A stretch of 46,687 nucleotides of DNA from Oceanibaculum indicum P24 (GTDB lineage: Bacteria; Pseudomonadota; Alphaproteobacteria; Oceanibaculales; Oceanibaculaceae): NCBI RefSeq assembly GCF_000299935.1, contig NZ_AMRL01000027.1:1-46687 (forward strand), given 5' to 3'. Within the stretch, counting starts at the first letter, position 1. Each line of letters opens with the position of its first letter. The position numbers and the translations under genes were made by a program. This document shows, piece by piece, positions 9,263 to 17,624 of the stretch. The notes beneath the pieces were generated by a model, which saw only the letters and a list, made by a program, of their open reading frames with translations, was not told the DNA's origin and did no database searches.

Positions 9263-10039
9263 TTATGCGGCAGCGCTCGACGGGCTTTCGGCCGCCGCCA
9301 CGCAGGATAGTGCCCCGGGGATCGGCATGGCGGGGGTCGATCCGGCCAAAGCGCCAGCCGCGACCGTGTCAGACTCCGCCGCGTTCTCCTGCGCCTTCGC
9401 CCGGCTCGCCGCCAGTTCCGGCGCGATCACGAAATTCGCCCGGCGCACCCGCACCCGGTTGATCATGCCGTCGGAGATTTCCTGCGCCGTCGCCGTCAGG
9501 AAGACTTCCACCTCGCCCTTGGTCAGCTGCACGAGCCGGCCCTGCGCCAGGGCGGAAAGCTCCCCCTCCAATGCCGGGCGCAGGTCGGGCAGCAGATCGC
9601 GCACCATCTGCGTATGGCCGGGGCGCGGCACTTCGAGGTCGATCTCCAGCTGATAGACCCGGTCCGGCTCGGCCTCGTCGCCCAGCGGCACGATCAGCGG
9701 GCTGCCCGGCCGCACGATGTTCAACTGGCCCAGCACCATCAGCCGCCGCCGCCGGTGGGCGAGCTGCGCCAGCATCACCATGACGACGACGAACAGCGCA
9801 GTGACGGCGATCACGAAGCCGGTGGTGGCGATCACCGCGTCGCGGATCGCCATGCCTTCCAGATCGAAGGGGCGCAGATAGCTGCCGAACAGCAGGATGA
9901 AGGGGGCATCGCCATCGAATATGGCGTCATAGCCAGCCATCGTCGCATAGACATGCAGGCCCAGATTCCAGAAGGCGAGCGCAAGAACGGTGATGTAGAA
10001 CGCGGAAAGTGCTGCGATCACACTGTTGTAGGGTGGCAT
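9263..10039 (-). CDS. Unrecognised membrane protein with two transmembrane segments
   Basis: About 258 residues. Two hydrophobic segments are visible, one near residues 5-30 (SAFYITVLALAFWNLGLHVY) and one near 70-95 (TTGFVIAVTALFVVVMVMLA), followed by a basic RRRRLM stretch and a soluble, acidic-to-alanine-rich C-terminal domain. I do not recognise the family. ATG 10039 is preferred because AAAGGG lies 8 bases upstream; the frame remains open six codons further. The frame keeps the region's codon bias throughout, which supports a real gene. It lies between the efflux operon and the GST gene on the same strand, separated by about 100 bases on one side and 130 on the other, so it may be its own transcript. 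Confidence 0.75.
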   Translation of the reverse strand: MPPYNSVIAALSAFYITVLALAFWNLGLHVYATMAGYDAIFDGDAPFILLFGSYLRPFDLEGMAIRDAVIATTGFVIAVTALFVVVMVMLAQLAHRRRRLMVLGQLNIVRPGSPLIVPLGDEAEPDRVYQLEIDLEVPRPGHTQMVRDLLPDLRPALEGELSALAQGRLVQLTKGEVEVFLTATAQEISDGMINRVRVRRANFVIAPELAASRAKAQENAAESDTVAAGALAGSTPAMPIPGALSCVAAAESPSSAAA

Positions 10040-10171
10040 GCGGAACCCTTTGCGCAACGCCCGGACAGGGCGGGCAAGAGAATGCCAGCAGCGCCCCCGG
10101 CAATCCAGCGGTATTTTGCGGCCATACCCGGTTGCTCCACCACCTATGGTGGCGTGGCGATGCGTGCCGGG

Positions 10172-10849
10172 CTAGAACGCCAGCCGTCCGTAGAGGTTAT
10201 CGAAAGGCAGCATGACATGCGCCCGATAGGCCGGGCGCTCCTGAAGCCGGGCGAACCAGGCCTGGACATTCGGCACCTCGGGATAGTCCAGCCCCATGCC
10301 GAAATAGCGGAACAGGCAGGCCCCCGCCGGGATGTCGGCCAGCCCCAGCCGGTCGCCGGAGAGATAGGGCCGGTCCGCAAGCTCGGCGTCCAGCACGCGC
10401 ATATATTGGGCGCAGGCATCCTGCTTCACCCGGATCGCGGTCCAGTCGCGCCTGTCCTCCGGCGTGCGGTAATAGCCCCAGAACAGGCCGGAGAGGAAAG
10501 CCGGCTGCAGGGCGGTGGCCGACCAGTCCATCCAGCACTCGTCACGGGACCGGGCCGCCGGATCGTCGTGCCAGAAGGACTCCTTGCCGTACACCGCCGC
10601 CAGATAGCGCAGGATGGTGTGGGATTCCCAGATCACCGTGCCACCCCCATCACGGGCAGCATCGCGGATCACCGGCACCCTGCCATGCGGGTTCATCGCG
10701 CGGAATTCCGGCGTATCCAGCCCGCCGGCATCGCCCCCGGCATCGATATGGGTGTGCGGGATGTCCAGTTCGCCAATCAGCCACATCACCTTCTGCACGT
10801 TGAAGGCGCTGCGCCGGCCCCAGATGGTGAGCCCAGTTTGGTCGCTCAC
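10172..10849 (-). CDS. Glutathione S-transferase family protein
   Basis: A 225-residue protein with a thioredoxin-like N-terminal domain (LTIWGRRSAFNVQKVMWLIGEL, then the GSH-binding cis-Pro loop GRVPVI and the ES pair in VIWESHTILRYLA) and an all-helical C-terminal domain ending with LSGDRLGLADIPAGACL, which matches the N-capping box region. It is cytosolic and probably conjugates or reduces electrophiles using glutathione; the substrate is unknown. The start is GTG, overlapping the DUF4340 gene stop as GTGA, so it is translationally coupled to the Gld-like operon, an unusual partnership. Confidence 0.92.
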   Translation of the reverse strand: MSDQTGLTIWGRRSAFNVQKVMWLIGELDIPHTHIDAGGDAGGLDTPEFRAMNPHGRVPVIRDAARDGGGTVIWESHTILRYLAAVYGKESFWHDDPAARSRDECWMDWSATALQPAFLSGLFWGYYRTPEDRRDWTAIRVKQDACAQYMRVLDAELADRPYLSGDRLGLADIPAGACLFRYFGMGLDYPEVPNVQAWFARLQERPAYRAHVMLPFDNLYGRLAF

Positions 10850-11880
10850 GAGGAGCCTTCCTGCTTCTTCGCCAGGTCCTCCAGCTTGCGGCGCAGCTGC
10901 TCGTTCTTGAAGTCGGCCAGCCGGTAGGCCCAGCCCTCAGCCCGCGCATTGATCTCGGCGGCTTCCGCCTTCACCTCGTCCGCGGCATCGGGCAGCGCGG
11001 CAGCGGTGTAGCGTGTCCACAGCTTGCCATCGCGCTCAGCAAAGCCGATGGTCACGGCCAGCCCGTCGAAGGTGGTGTAGCGCGTCACCGCCTCCTGCAG
11101 CGCGATCCCCTCGGCCGGCATCACGGCGTCGAACACCAGCTTGTCCAGCGTGCCGGCGGTGGCGTTCACGGTGAACTGGTTCTCCACCTTCATGCCCTCG
11201 GGCAGATCGACGATGCGGAACTCATTGCCCTCGCGGCTGTCCTTGGCGACCGTCAGGCTGCCACCCTCAGGATGATCAATGACCACCTGCTTCACCCGGC
11301 CGCGCGACACGTCGGCGATGCGCCGGTCCAGCCAGTCGATGGCCTCGGTGCGCGGGTCGAGCCGGCTTTCCGCCAGGAAGGCCTGCCCGCCATCGGGCCG
11401 GCGCACATAATGCGCGTCAGGCTGACCGCCTTGGCCGAAGCGCTTCTTGCCGACGATCAGCTCCGCCAGCACCTTGCCGGCGCCATCCAGCACGGTGACC
11501 CGGCGGGAGCGCGCCTCTTCCGCATCCAGCGGCTCGACCTCCAGCCGGGCGAACATCTCCGGCCGCTCGGTCTTGGCCTCGACAATCCGCATGTCGGCAA
11601 GCGCCAGCAGCAGCGCGCGCACCGCCTCGCCGCGCGCCGGGTAATTATGCGCATTCTCGACTACCCAGCCCTCGCCGGCCCGGACCAGCGTCACGCTGTC
11701 GCGGCGATCCTCCAGCTGGATGGCGGCAACCTCGTTCAGCCGGTCGGTCAGGTTGGGGAACACCGGCTCGGCGCTGACGCTGCCGATGGCCGCAGCGTGG
11801 CGCTGCCAGGCGGCATGGCCGGCGGCGCCGACCGCGAGCAGGGTCACGACGAACAGGATCCAGAAGCCGCGGGCGGTCAT
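10846..11880 (-). CDS. DUF4340 domain protein, partner of the Gld-like ABC system
   Basis: A 344-residue protein with one N-terminal membrane anchor (GFWILFVVTLLAVGAAGHAAW) followed by a periplasmic region with repeated beta-rich modules (VAAIQLEDRRDSVTLVRAGE; GWVVENAHNYPARGEAV; WLDRRIADVSRGRVKQVVID). This pattern is typical of DUF4340 proteins, which commonly follow GldG-like genes. The start ATG overlaps the GldG-like stop as ATGA, and its own stop overlaps the GST start. Role unknown; presumably a periplasmic component of the same envelope complex. Confidence 0.85.
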   Translation of the reverse strand: MTARGFWILFVVTLLAVGAAGHAAWQRHAAAIGSVSAEPVFPNLTDRLNEVAAIQLEDRRDSVTLVRAGEGWVVENAHNYPARGEAVRALLLALADMRIVEAKTERPEMFARLEVEPLDAEEARSRRVTVLDGAGKVLAELIVGKKRFGQGGQPDAHYVRRPDGGQAFLAESRLDPRTEAIDWLDRRIADVSRGRVKQVVIDHPEGGSLTVAKDSREGNEFRIVDLPEGMKVENQFTVNATAGTLDKLVFDAVMPAEGIALQEAVTRYTTFDGLAVTIGFAERDGKLWTRYTAAALPDAADEVKAEAAEINARAEGWAYRLADFKNEQLRRKLEDLAKKQEGSS

Positions 11881-13838
11881 GCGGATGCTCCTTTCCCCGA
11901 AGGCGTTGCGGAAATCGCCCCTCGCCGGCGCCGGGCGGCGCGGGCGAGGCCGACAAGGATAGCGGCCAGCACCACGAGCAGCGGCACCAGACCGATATTC
12001 AGGAACAGCAGGCGGGTCTGCAGCGCGTCGATATCCTCGCGCAGGGAGCGCTGCACGGTGCGCAGCTCACGCCGCGCCTCCAGAATATCCTCCTGAATCT
12101 TGGCGATCTCGGCGCGCTGCGCGTTGGTCAGGATGGCACCGCCGCCGGGCGCGTCCTTGGAGCGCAGCTCCTCCAGCCGGGCCAGCGAGGCCTGCAGGCG
12201 TTCCTGCAGCGCCTCCTCCTGCGCGCGGAAGCGCTGGTCGGCCTCGCGGCGCATTTCCTCGATCACCGTGAAGGGCCGGGCGATCATGCCGCGCCCGCGC
12301 AGATCGACCAGCGCCGAACTGCCTGACAGGCTCTCCAGCAGGTTCATGACGAAGTCGCCATTGTTGGCGAACGGCGTGACCACCTGCTGGCCGAAGAAAT
12401 CCTGCACCTGGACCCAGAATCGGTCATCCAGCAGGTCGGTATCGGCGATTACCGCGAACATCGCCTCGCCCTGCGATTCGGTGCGGAACTCCGGCAGCTC
12501 CTTCGGCGCCCCAGCATCTCCTGGGGTCTCGCCTTCGGGCACCGGACGGCCGTCCGGGAAGGCGGTCGCGAGCCGGCCCTGGAAGCGCGCGGCCAGCACC
12601 TTCGCCTCACCGCCCGGCTTGTACTCGCGCAGCAGCCCCTGCGGATCGGGGCGCGGCCGCAGCCGGTCCACCGGGATCATCATCGATTCCGGGCTGGTGG
12701 TGATCAGCGGCGTCATGGTGAGGCCGGCACCCTCCGCCAGCCCGACCGCGCCGGCGCTGGCCATGGACAGGCGCTGCAACTCACCGGTGACCGGCAAATC
12801 CTGATTGATGTTGCCGCGCTGCAGATTCAGCCAGACCACGAAATCGACCGGCACCACCTGGCTGCCGGCGCCGGCATTCACCCGGCGCGCGGCGCGGCGG
12901 TCACCGACCACCTCGCCCTGCGAGACGGTGACACCCCATTTATCGAACAGGGCGGGCAGCGCGCTGGCCGTATCCAGCTTCGGCTGGCCCGACGGATCGG
13001 GGATAGTGGCGTCAGCCTCGGAATAGGGATCGACGAAGAAGATCGCGCGGCCGCCGGCCATCATGAACTGGTCGATGGCGTAGAGCGTCTTTTCCGGCAG
13101 GTTCTTCGGATGCACGACGAACAGCACATCGACATCCGGCGCCACCCGGTCGATGGCGGTGCCGATGGTGCGCACCTGAAAGACCTGTCGCATCTGCTGC
13201 AGGATCGTCCAGGGCGGGGCGACCTGCCCGCCGGGCATGAAGCGCCCTTCCAGCGGCAGGCCGGCGATCATGCCGACCACCTTGCGTTCCGGGTTGGCCA
13301 GATTGTTCACGATGCGGGTCAGGTCATACTCCAGGAAGCGCTCGCGCTCCGGCTGGAAGAAGGGGATGACCTGCTCGTCATCGGTCAGGTTGGTGCCGAC
13401 CAGGCCGAAATAGACCTGCTCGCCGGACTGGTCGATGGGCACGCCCTGCAGCCCGAAGCTGACCGCGCGGTCCTCCACGGTCGAGAAGGGCTCGGGGTCG
13501 AAAATCTCCAGCTGGATCTTCCCGCCGGCCAGATTGGCGTATTCCTGCAGCAGGTTGCGCACGCGCTGGCCATAGGCGGCATAGGCCGGCAGCTCGCGCC
13601 CCAGCCGCTCGGAGAAGAAGAAGCGCAGGGTGATCGGCTCCTCGATCTTCGACAGCGTCTCGCGCGTGCCGGACGACAGGGTGTAGAGCCGGTCCTCAGT
13701 CAGGTCGAGCCGGGCCGAGGTGAAGGTGACGCTGGAATAGACATTGACCGCGACGAACAGCAGCGCGACCAGCGCCAGCGACAGCCAGGCATAGGAAGGA
13801 CGCACAAGAGAGGAACGGGTTTGCGGGGTCTTGGCCAT
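11877..13838 (-). CDS. GldG-like ABC transporter auxiliary protein
   Basis: A 653-residue protein with an N-terminal TM (WLSLALVALLFVAVNVYSS), a large extracytoplasmic domain beginning with LDLTEDRLYTLSSGTRETL, a feature of the GldG/IFT52-like family, a coiled-coil stretch near residues 545-620 (RFRAQEEALQERLQASLARL), and a C-terminal TM (IGLVPLLVVLAAILVGLARA). In gliding Bacteroidetes, GldG works with GldA and GldF; in proteobacteria the homologous complex has no settled role. The gene lies 3 bases after the permease gene and overlaps the DUF4340 gene by 4, so they are co-translated. Confidence 0.9.
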   Translation of the reverse strand: MAKTPQTRSSLVRPSYAWLSLALVALLFVAVNVYSSVTFTSARLDLTEDRLYTLSSGTRETLSKIEEPITLRFFFSERLGRELPAYAAYGQRVRNLLQEYANLAGGKIQLEIFDPEPFSTVEDRAVSFGLQGVPIDQSGEQVYFGLVGTNLTDDEQVIPFFQPERERFLEYDLTRIVNNLANPERKVVGMIAGLPLEGRFMPGGQVAPPWTILQQMRQVFQVRTIGTAIDRVAPDVDVLFVVHPKNLPEKTLYAIDQFMMAGGRAIFFVDPYSEADATIPDPSGQPKLDTASALPALFDKWGVTVSQGEVVGDRRAARRVNAGAGSQVVPVDFVVWLNLQRGNINQDLPVTGELQRLSMASAGAVGLAEGAGLTMTPLITTSPESMMIPVDRLRPRPDPQGLLREYKPGGEAKVLAARFQGRLATAFPDGRPVPEGETPGDAGAPKELPEFRTESQGEAMFAVIADTDLLDDRFWVQVQDFFGQQVVTPFANNGDFVMNLLESLSGSSALVDLRGRGMIARPFTVIEEMRREADQRFRAQEEALQERLQASLARLEELRSKDAPGGGAILTNAQRAEIAKIQEDILEARRELRTVQRSLREDIDALQTRLLFLNIGLVPLLVVLAAILVGLARAARRRRGAISATPSGKGASA

Positions 13839-13841
13839 GGT

Positions 13842-14573
13842 TCAGCGCCCCTTCTTCAGATCGACCAGCAGCGCCGTGGCCCACAGGAAGGCCAGGATCG
13901 CCGAGAGATAGAAAATGACGTCGCGCAGATCGATGACGCCGCGCGTGATGTCCTGGAAATGCGCCAGGAAGCTGAAGGAGCGCAGCGCCTCCAGCATCGG
14001 CGCTGGCGCCCAGCCGGTGAAGAAAGACAGCACCAGCGAGGAGCCGGCGGAGACGAAGAGGACACCGACTGCCGCCGTCAGCACGAAGGCGATGATCTGG
14101 TTGCGGGTCAGCGCGGACAGGGCCGAGCCCAGCGCCAGATAGGCGCCGGCCAGCAGCGCGCTGCCGATATAGGATGCCAGGATCACGCCATTATCCGGAT
14201 CGCCCAGATAATTGACGGTGATCCACAGCGGGAAGGTCAGCGCCAACGCGATTGTCGTGAAGGCCCAGGCGGCGAGGAACTTGCCGGCAACCGCGCTGCC
14301 GATGGAGACCGGCAGGGTCAGCAGCAGCTCCAGCGTGCCGCTCTTGCGCTCCTCCGCCCACAGCCGCATCGCCACCGCCGGCGTCAGCACGAGATAGAGC
14401 CAGGGATGGAAGCCGAAGAAACCCTGCAGGCTGGCCTGCCCGGCCTCGAAGAAACTGCCGACGAAGAAGGTGAAGGTCGCCGTCAGCATCAGGAAGATGA
14501 CGATGAAGATATAGGCCAGCGGCGTCAGGAAATAGCTCGCCAGCTCGCGCTTGAAGATTGCCCAGACACCCAT
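13842..14573 (-). CDS. GldF-like ABC transporter permease
   Basis: About 243 residues with six likely TM segments, starting MGVWAIFKRELASYFLTPLAYIF and including the signature LWAEERKSGTLELLLTLPVS of the ABC-2/GldF permease family. The start at 14573 lies 4 bases after the ATPase stop and gives the canonical N-terminus; a longer open frame only shadows the ATPase gene. It forms the membrane channel of the Gld-like ABC complex. Substrate unknown. Confidence 0.92.
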   Translation of the reverse strand: MGVWAIFKRELASYFLTPLAYIFIVIFLMLTATFTFFVGSFFEAGQASLQGFFGFHPWLYLVLTPAVAMRLWAEERKSGTLELLLTLPVSIGSAVAGKFLAAWAFTTIALALTFPLWITVNYLGDPDNGVILASYIGSALLAGAYLALGSALSALTRNQIIAFVLTAAVGVLFVSAGSSLVLSFFTGWAPAPMLEALRSFSFLAHFQDITRGVIDLRDVIFYLSAILAFLWATALLVDLKKGR

Positions 14574-14577
14574 CGCT

Positions 14578-15525
14578 TTAGCCCTGTTCCCCGGTCTTTT
14601 TCGGATTGGTGATGTCGCGGAACACCTCATCGAGGCGGCCGCGCTCCAGCCGGATTTCGTCCGCCGCGATATCGGCATCGCGCAGCGCCTGGCTGACCGC
14701 CGGCAGGATGGTCTTGCGGCGCTGGGCCAGCACGGTCAGCGTGCCATCCCCCTCCTCCAGGCCGGCCGCGCCCGGAATATCCGCCAGCGCCTTGCGGGCG
14801 GCGGGCAGAGCACTCTTCTTCAGCCGCACCGTGACCGCGTTATGCAGGCGCGACCGCGCTTCCAGCTCAGCTGGGGTACCGTCGGCGACGATCTGCCCGC
14901 CGGCAATCACGACGGCGCGGCTGCACAGCGCGTCCACCTCCTCCAGGATGTGGGTCGAGATGATGATGGCCTTGTCCTTCGCCATGCTGCCGATCAGCGT
15001 GCGCACCTCATGCTTCTGGTTGGGGTCGAGACCGTCGGTCGGCTCGTCCAGCACCAGCACCTCGGGGTCATGCAGCAGCGCCTGCGCGAGCCCGACGCGG
15101 CGCTTGAAGCCCTTGGACAGCGTGTCGATCGGCTGATACAGCACGCCGCCCAGCGTGGTGCGGTCGATGGCGGCCTCGATCTTCGCCTTGCGGTCGGCGC
15201 CCTTCAGCCCGCGCACATCGGCGCAGAATCCAAGGAACCCTAGCGGCGTCATGTCGCCATAGGCCGGCGCACCTTCCGGCAGGTAGCCGATGCGGCGCTT
15301 CACTTCGATCGGCTGGCGGCCGACATCGAAGCCGCACACCTCGGCGCTGCCCCCGGTCGGCTCCAGAAAGCCGGTTATCATCTTCATGGTGGTGGATTTG
15401 CCGGCGCCATTGGGGCCGAGGAAGCCCAGCACCTCCCCCCTGGCGACGGCGAAGGAAATGCCGTCAACGGCGCGGATCGGCCCGAAATGTTTCGCCAATC
15501 CGCTGACTTTGATCATCTCGGTCAC
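14578..15525 (-). CDS. GldA-like ABC transporter ATP-binding protein
   Basis: About 315 residues. Walker A GPNGAGKST (about 37-45), signature LSKGFKRRVGLAQAL, Walker B VLVLDEPTDGLDP and switch His in IISTH are all intact, with a family-typical C-terminal extension. I chose GTG 15525 because GGGGGAG lies 6 bases upstream; ATG 15516 is the alternative. It is the first gene of the gldA-gldF-gldG-DUF4340-GST operon and lies divergent from the adenylate cyclase gene, with about 195 bases between starts for both promoters. Confidence 0.92.
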   Translation of the reverse strand: MTEMIKVSGLAKHFGPIRAVDGISFAVARGEVLGFLGPNGAGKSTTMKMITGFLEPTGGSAEVCGFDVGRQPIEVKRRIGYLPEGAPAYGDMTPLGFLGFCADVRGLKGADRKAKIEAAIDRTTLGGVLYQPIDTLSKGFKRRVGLAQALLHDPEVLVLDEPTDGLDPNQKHEVRTLIGSMAKDKAIIISTHILEEVDALCSRAVVIAGGQIVADGTPAELEARSRLHNAVTVRLKKSALPAARKALADIPGAAGLEEGDGTLTVLAQRRKTILPAVSQALRDADIAADEIRLERGRLDEVFRDITNPKKTGEQG

Positions 15526-15721
15526 TGACCGCTCCCCCTGTTCCGCCTTTTGCGCCTTCAGCGTTTCGTTCCCGGCCGTACCTGCTTCCCCCCACGGGAC
15601 GGCGACCTTCACTTTTCGACCCGCTGATTTACGAATGCAGCGCTATTTTTCAAGAGCTTGTGGCAAAATCTTGGCGACAGCCCCGCAACCGGCAGGGCTT
15701 TTAAGCCGGAGACCCTAGGAC

Positions 15722-17443
15722 ATGGCGGCGGCGGAGGCCACAAAGAAAGCCATCGATGGCGCCGCGCTGGTCCGGCGTATCCGGCTGGGCAGCGGGCTCG
15801 TGCTGGCGTTTTTCGTCATCACGCATTTCCTGAACCATTCCCTCGGCCTGATCTCGCTGGAGGCGATGGAGCAGGGCAGACTCTATTTCATGGCGTTCTG
15901 GCGCGCCAAGACCGCGATGTATGTGCTGTATGGCGCGCTGCTGACGCATCTGGCGCTCGGCCTCTGGTCGCTCTACAAGCGCCGGCCGATCCTGCGCGTG
16001 CCGCCCTGGGAGCTGGCGCAGATGGCGCTGGGCCTGTCGATCCCGCCGATCCTGGTCGGCCATGTGTTCGACACGCATTTCGGCTTCACCCTGGCCGGGG
16101 TGGACGATACCTACGCCTATGTCCTGCTGCTGCTGTGGGTGGAGCGGCCCTATGGCGCGGTGCTGCAGATCGCGCTGCTGCTGACCGCCTGGCTGCATGC
16201 CTGCATCGGCCTGCATTACTGGCTGCGCATCCGGCCCTGGTATCCGAGGGCCGTTCCGGCGCTCTATACGATCGCCCTGCTGCTGCCGGTGCTGGCGCTG
16301 CTGGGCTTCGTGCAGGGCGGGCTGCAGGTGATCGCGCTGGCCGAGACGCCGATGTGGCTGGAAAGCTACAAGCAGACCATCGACTATCCCGATGCGGCAG
16401 GCTGGGCGCGCATCCGCAATGCGGCGGAGACCGGTCAACAACTGTTCCTCGGCGGCATCGCGCTGGCGCTGCTGGGACGAGGCGCGCGGCGGCTGGCGGG
16501 GCTGCGCCGCAAGGGGGCCAGCGTGCGCTATCCCGATGGCGGGGTCTGCCACATCGCCCCTGGCACCACGATCCTGGAGGCAAGCCGCATTGCCGGCCGG
16601 CCGCATGCCTCGGTCTGCGGCGGGCGCGGACGCTGTTCCACCTGCCGGGTGCGGATCGATGCCGGCGAGGAGTGCCTGCCGCCGCCGGCACCGGAGGAGG
16701 CGCGCGTGCTGCGCCGGATCGCCGCCCCGCCGAAGGTGCGGCTGGCCTGCCAGGCGAAGCCCGCCGGCGATGTGCAGGTGACGCCGCTGCTGCCGGCCGC
16801 CGCCAGCGCCCGCGATGCGCTGCGCGCCGGACGCGAGTCCGGCGGGCGGGAGCAGCAGGTGGCGATCCTGTTCGCCGATCTGCGCGGCTACACGAAGCTG
16901 TCGGAGGACCGGCTGCCCTTCGACACGGTGTTCCTGCTGAACCGCTATTTCGCCGAGACCGGACAGGCCATCACCAGTGCCGGCGGGCGCATCGACAAAT
17001 TCATCGGCGATGGCGTGATGGCGCTGTTCGGCGCGGAAGACGGCGCCGACCCGGCGCTGGCCTGCCGCCAGGCGCTGGCCGCCGCGCGCGCCATCGGCGA
17101 GGGGCTGGACCGGCTGAACCAGGCACTGTCGCACGAGTTGAAGGAACCGCTGCGCCTGGCCATGGGGCTGCATGTCGGGCCGGCCATCGTCGGCGTGATG
17201 GGCTATGGCCCGGCGATGGCGCTGACCGCCATCGGCGATGCGGTGAACACCGCCAGCCGGCTGGAAAGCATCGCCAAGGAACGCGACGCGCAGCTGGCTG
17301 TTTCGCAGGCGCTGGTCGCGCTTGCCGTGATGGAGGCCGGCGCCGGGCTAGAGGCCCACCCGCTTGAGGATGTCGCGATCCGCGGCAAGCGCGAGCCGAT
17401 GCCGGTGCGCCTCGTCGCCCGCGCCGCCGACCTGCCAAGGTGA
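15722..17443 (+). CDS. Class III adenylate cyclase with 2Fe-2S domain and SDH-like membrane anchor
   Basis: A 573-residue three-part protein. Residues about 20-255 form roughly six TM segments rich in histidine (FFVITHFLNHSLGL, GHVFDTHFGF, TAWLHACIGLHYWL), resembling heme-binding succinate-dehydrogenase anchors. Residues about 265-350 form a plant-type ferredoxin domain with Cys299, Cys305, Cys308 and Cys343. Residues about 378-565 form a class III cyclase with metal Asp386 and Asp430, adenine-selecting Lys426 and Asp506, and transition-state Asn509 and Arg513. All catalytic residues are present in one chain, so homodimeric activity making cAMP is expected. The anchor and Fe-S cluster suggest redox or quinone control, which is inference. 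Monocistronic, divergent from the Gld-like operon. Confidence 0.93.
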   Translation: MAAAEATKKAIDGAALVRRIRLGSGLVLAFFVITHFLNHSLGLISLEAMEQGRLYFMAFWRAKTAMYVLYGALLTHLALGLWSLYKRRPILRVPPWELAQMALGLSIPPILVGHVFDTHFGFTLAGVDDTYAYVLLLLWVERPYGAVLQIALLLTAWLHACIGLHYWLRIRPWYPRAVPALYTIALLLPVLALLGFVQGGLQVIALAETPMWLESYKQTIDYPDAAGWARIRNAAETGQQLFLGGIALALLGRGARRLAGLRRKGASVRYPDGGVCHIAPGTTILEASRIAGRPHASVCGGRGRCSTCRVRIDAGEECLPPPAPEEARVLRRIAAPPKVRLACQAKPAGDVQVTPLLPAAASARDALRAGRESGGREQQVAILFADLRGYTKLSEDRLPFDTVFLLNRYFAETGQAITSAGGRIDKFIGDGVMALFGAEDGADPALACRQALAAARAIGEGLDRLNQALSHELKEPLRLAMGLHVGPAIVGVMGYGPAMALTAIGDAVNTASRLESIAKERDAQLAVSQALVALAVMEAGAGLEAHPLEDVAIRGKREPMPVRLVARAADLPR

Positions 17444-17481
17444 GGGGATTTATCTCTCCTACACCCTCCGCCTCTCTGTCC

Positions 17482-17592
17482 GTCACCCCCGCACTTGTTG
17501 CGGGGGTCCAGGCCTCGGCTTGCTGGATGCCCGCCCGAGTAAGCTGAACCCTGGATTCCCGGCACCCATGGGGCTTGGGGCCGGGAATGACG
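17482..17592. repeat. Dispersed palindromic intergenic repeat, copy 1
   Basis: Begins GTCACCCCCGCACTTGTTG, has a small CCCCCGC...GCGGGGG hairpin, then GTCCAGG, AAGCTGAACCCTGGATTCC and ends CCGGGAATGACG. Related copies lie at 27322-27420, 34037-34136 and 40189-40301. GTCCAGG pairs with CCTGGAT and GTCA with TGAC, so the whole unit can fold on itself. Non-coding, in the gap between the cyclase and the GPx gene. Confidence 0.9.
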
Positions 17593-17624
17593 AAAAGGGG
17601 GTAGGAAAAAACTTGGCCGCCCCC

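Noticed and set aside
4675-9462. Very long plus-strand open frame opposite the RND efflux genes
   Set aside because: It is antisense to two clearly recognisable genes; its His/Gln/Arg-rich composition is what the antisense of GC-rich coding DNA produces.
13110-14612. 500-codon plus-strand frame opposite the GldG/GldF-like genes
   Set aside because: Gln/Arg/Asp-rich antisense shadow of genes with known family motifs.
15701-17173. 490-codon minus-strand frame opposite the adenylate cyclase
   Set aside because: The plus strand encodes three intact domains; the minus frame shows no domain and has shadow composition.
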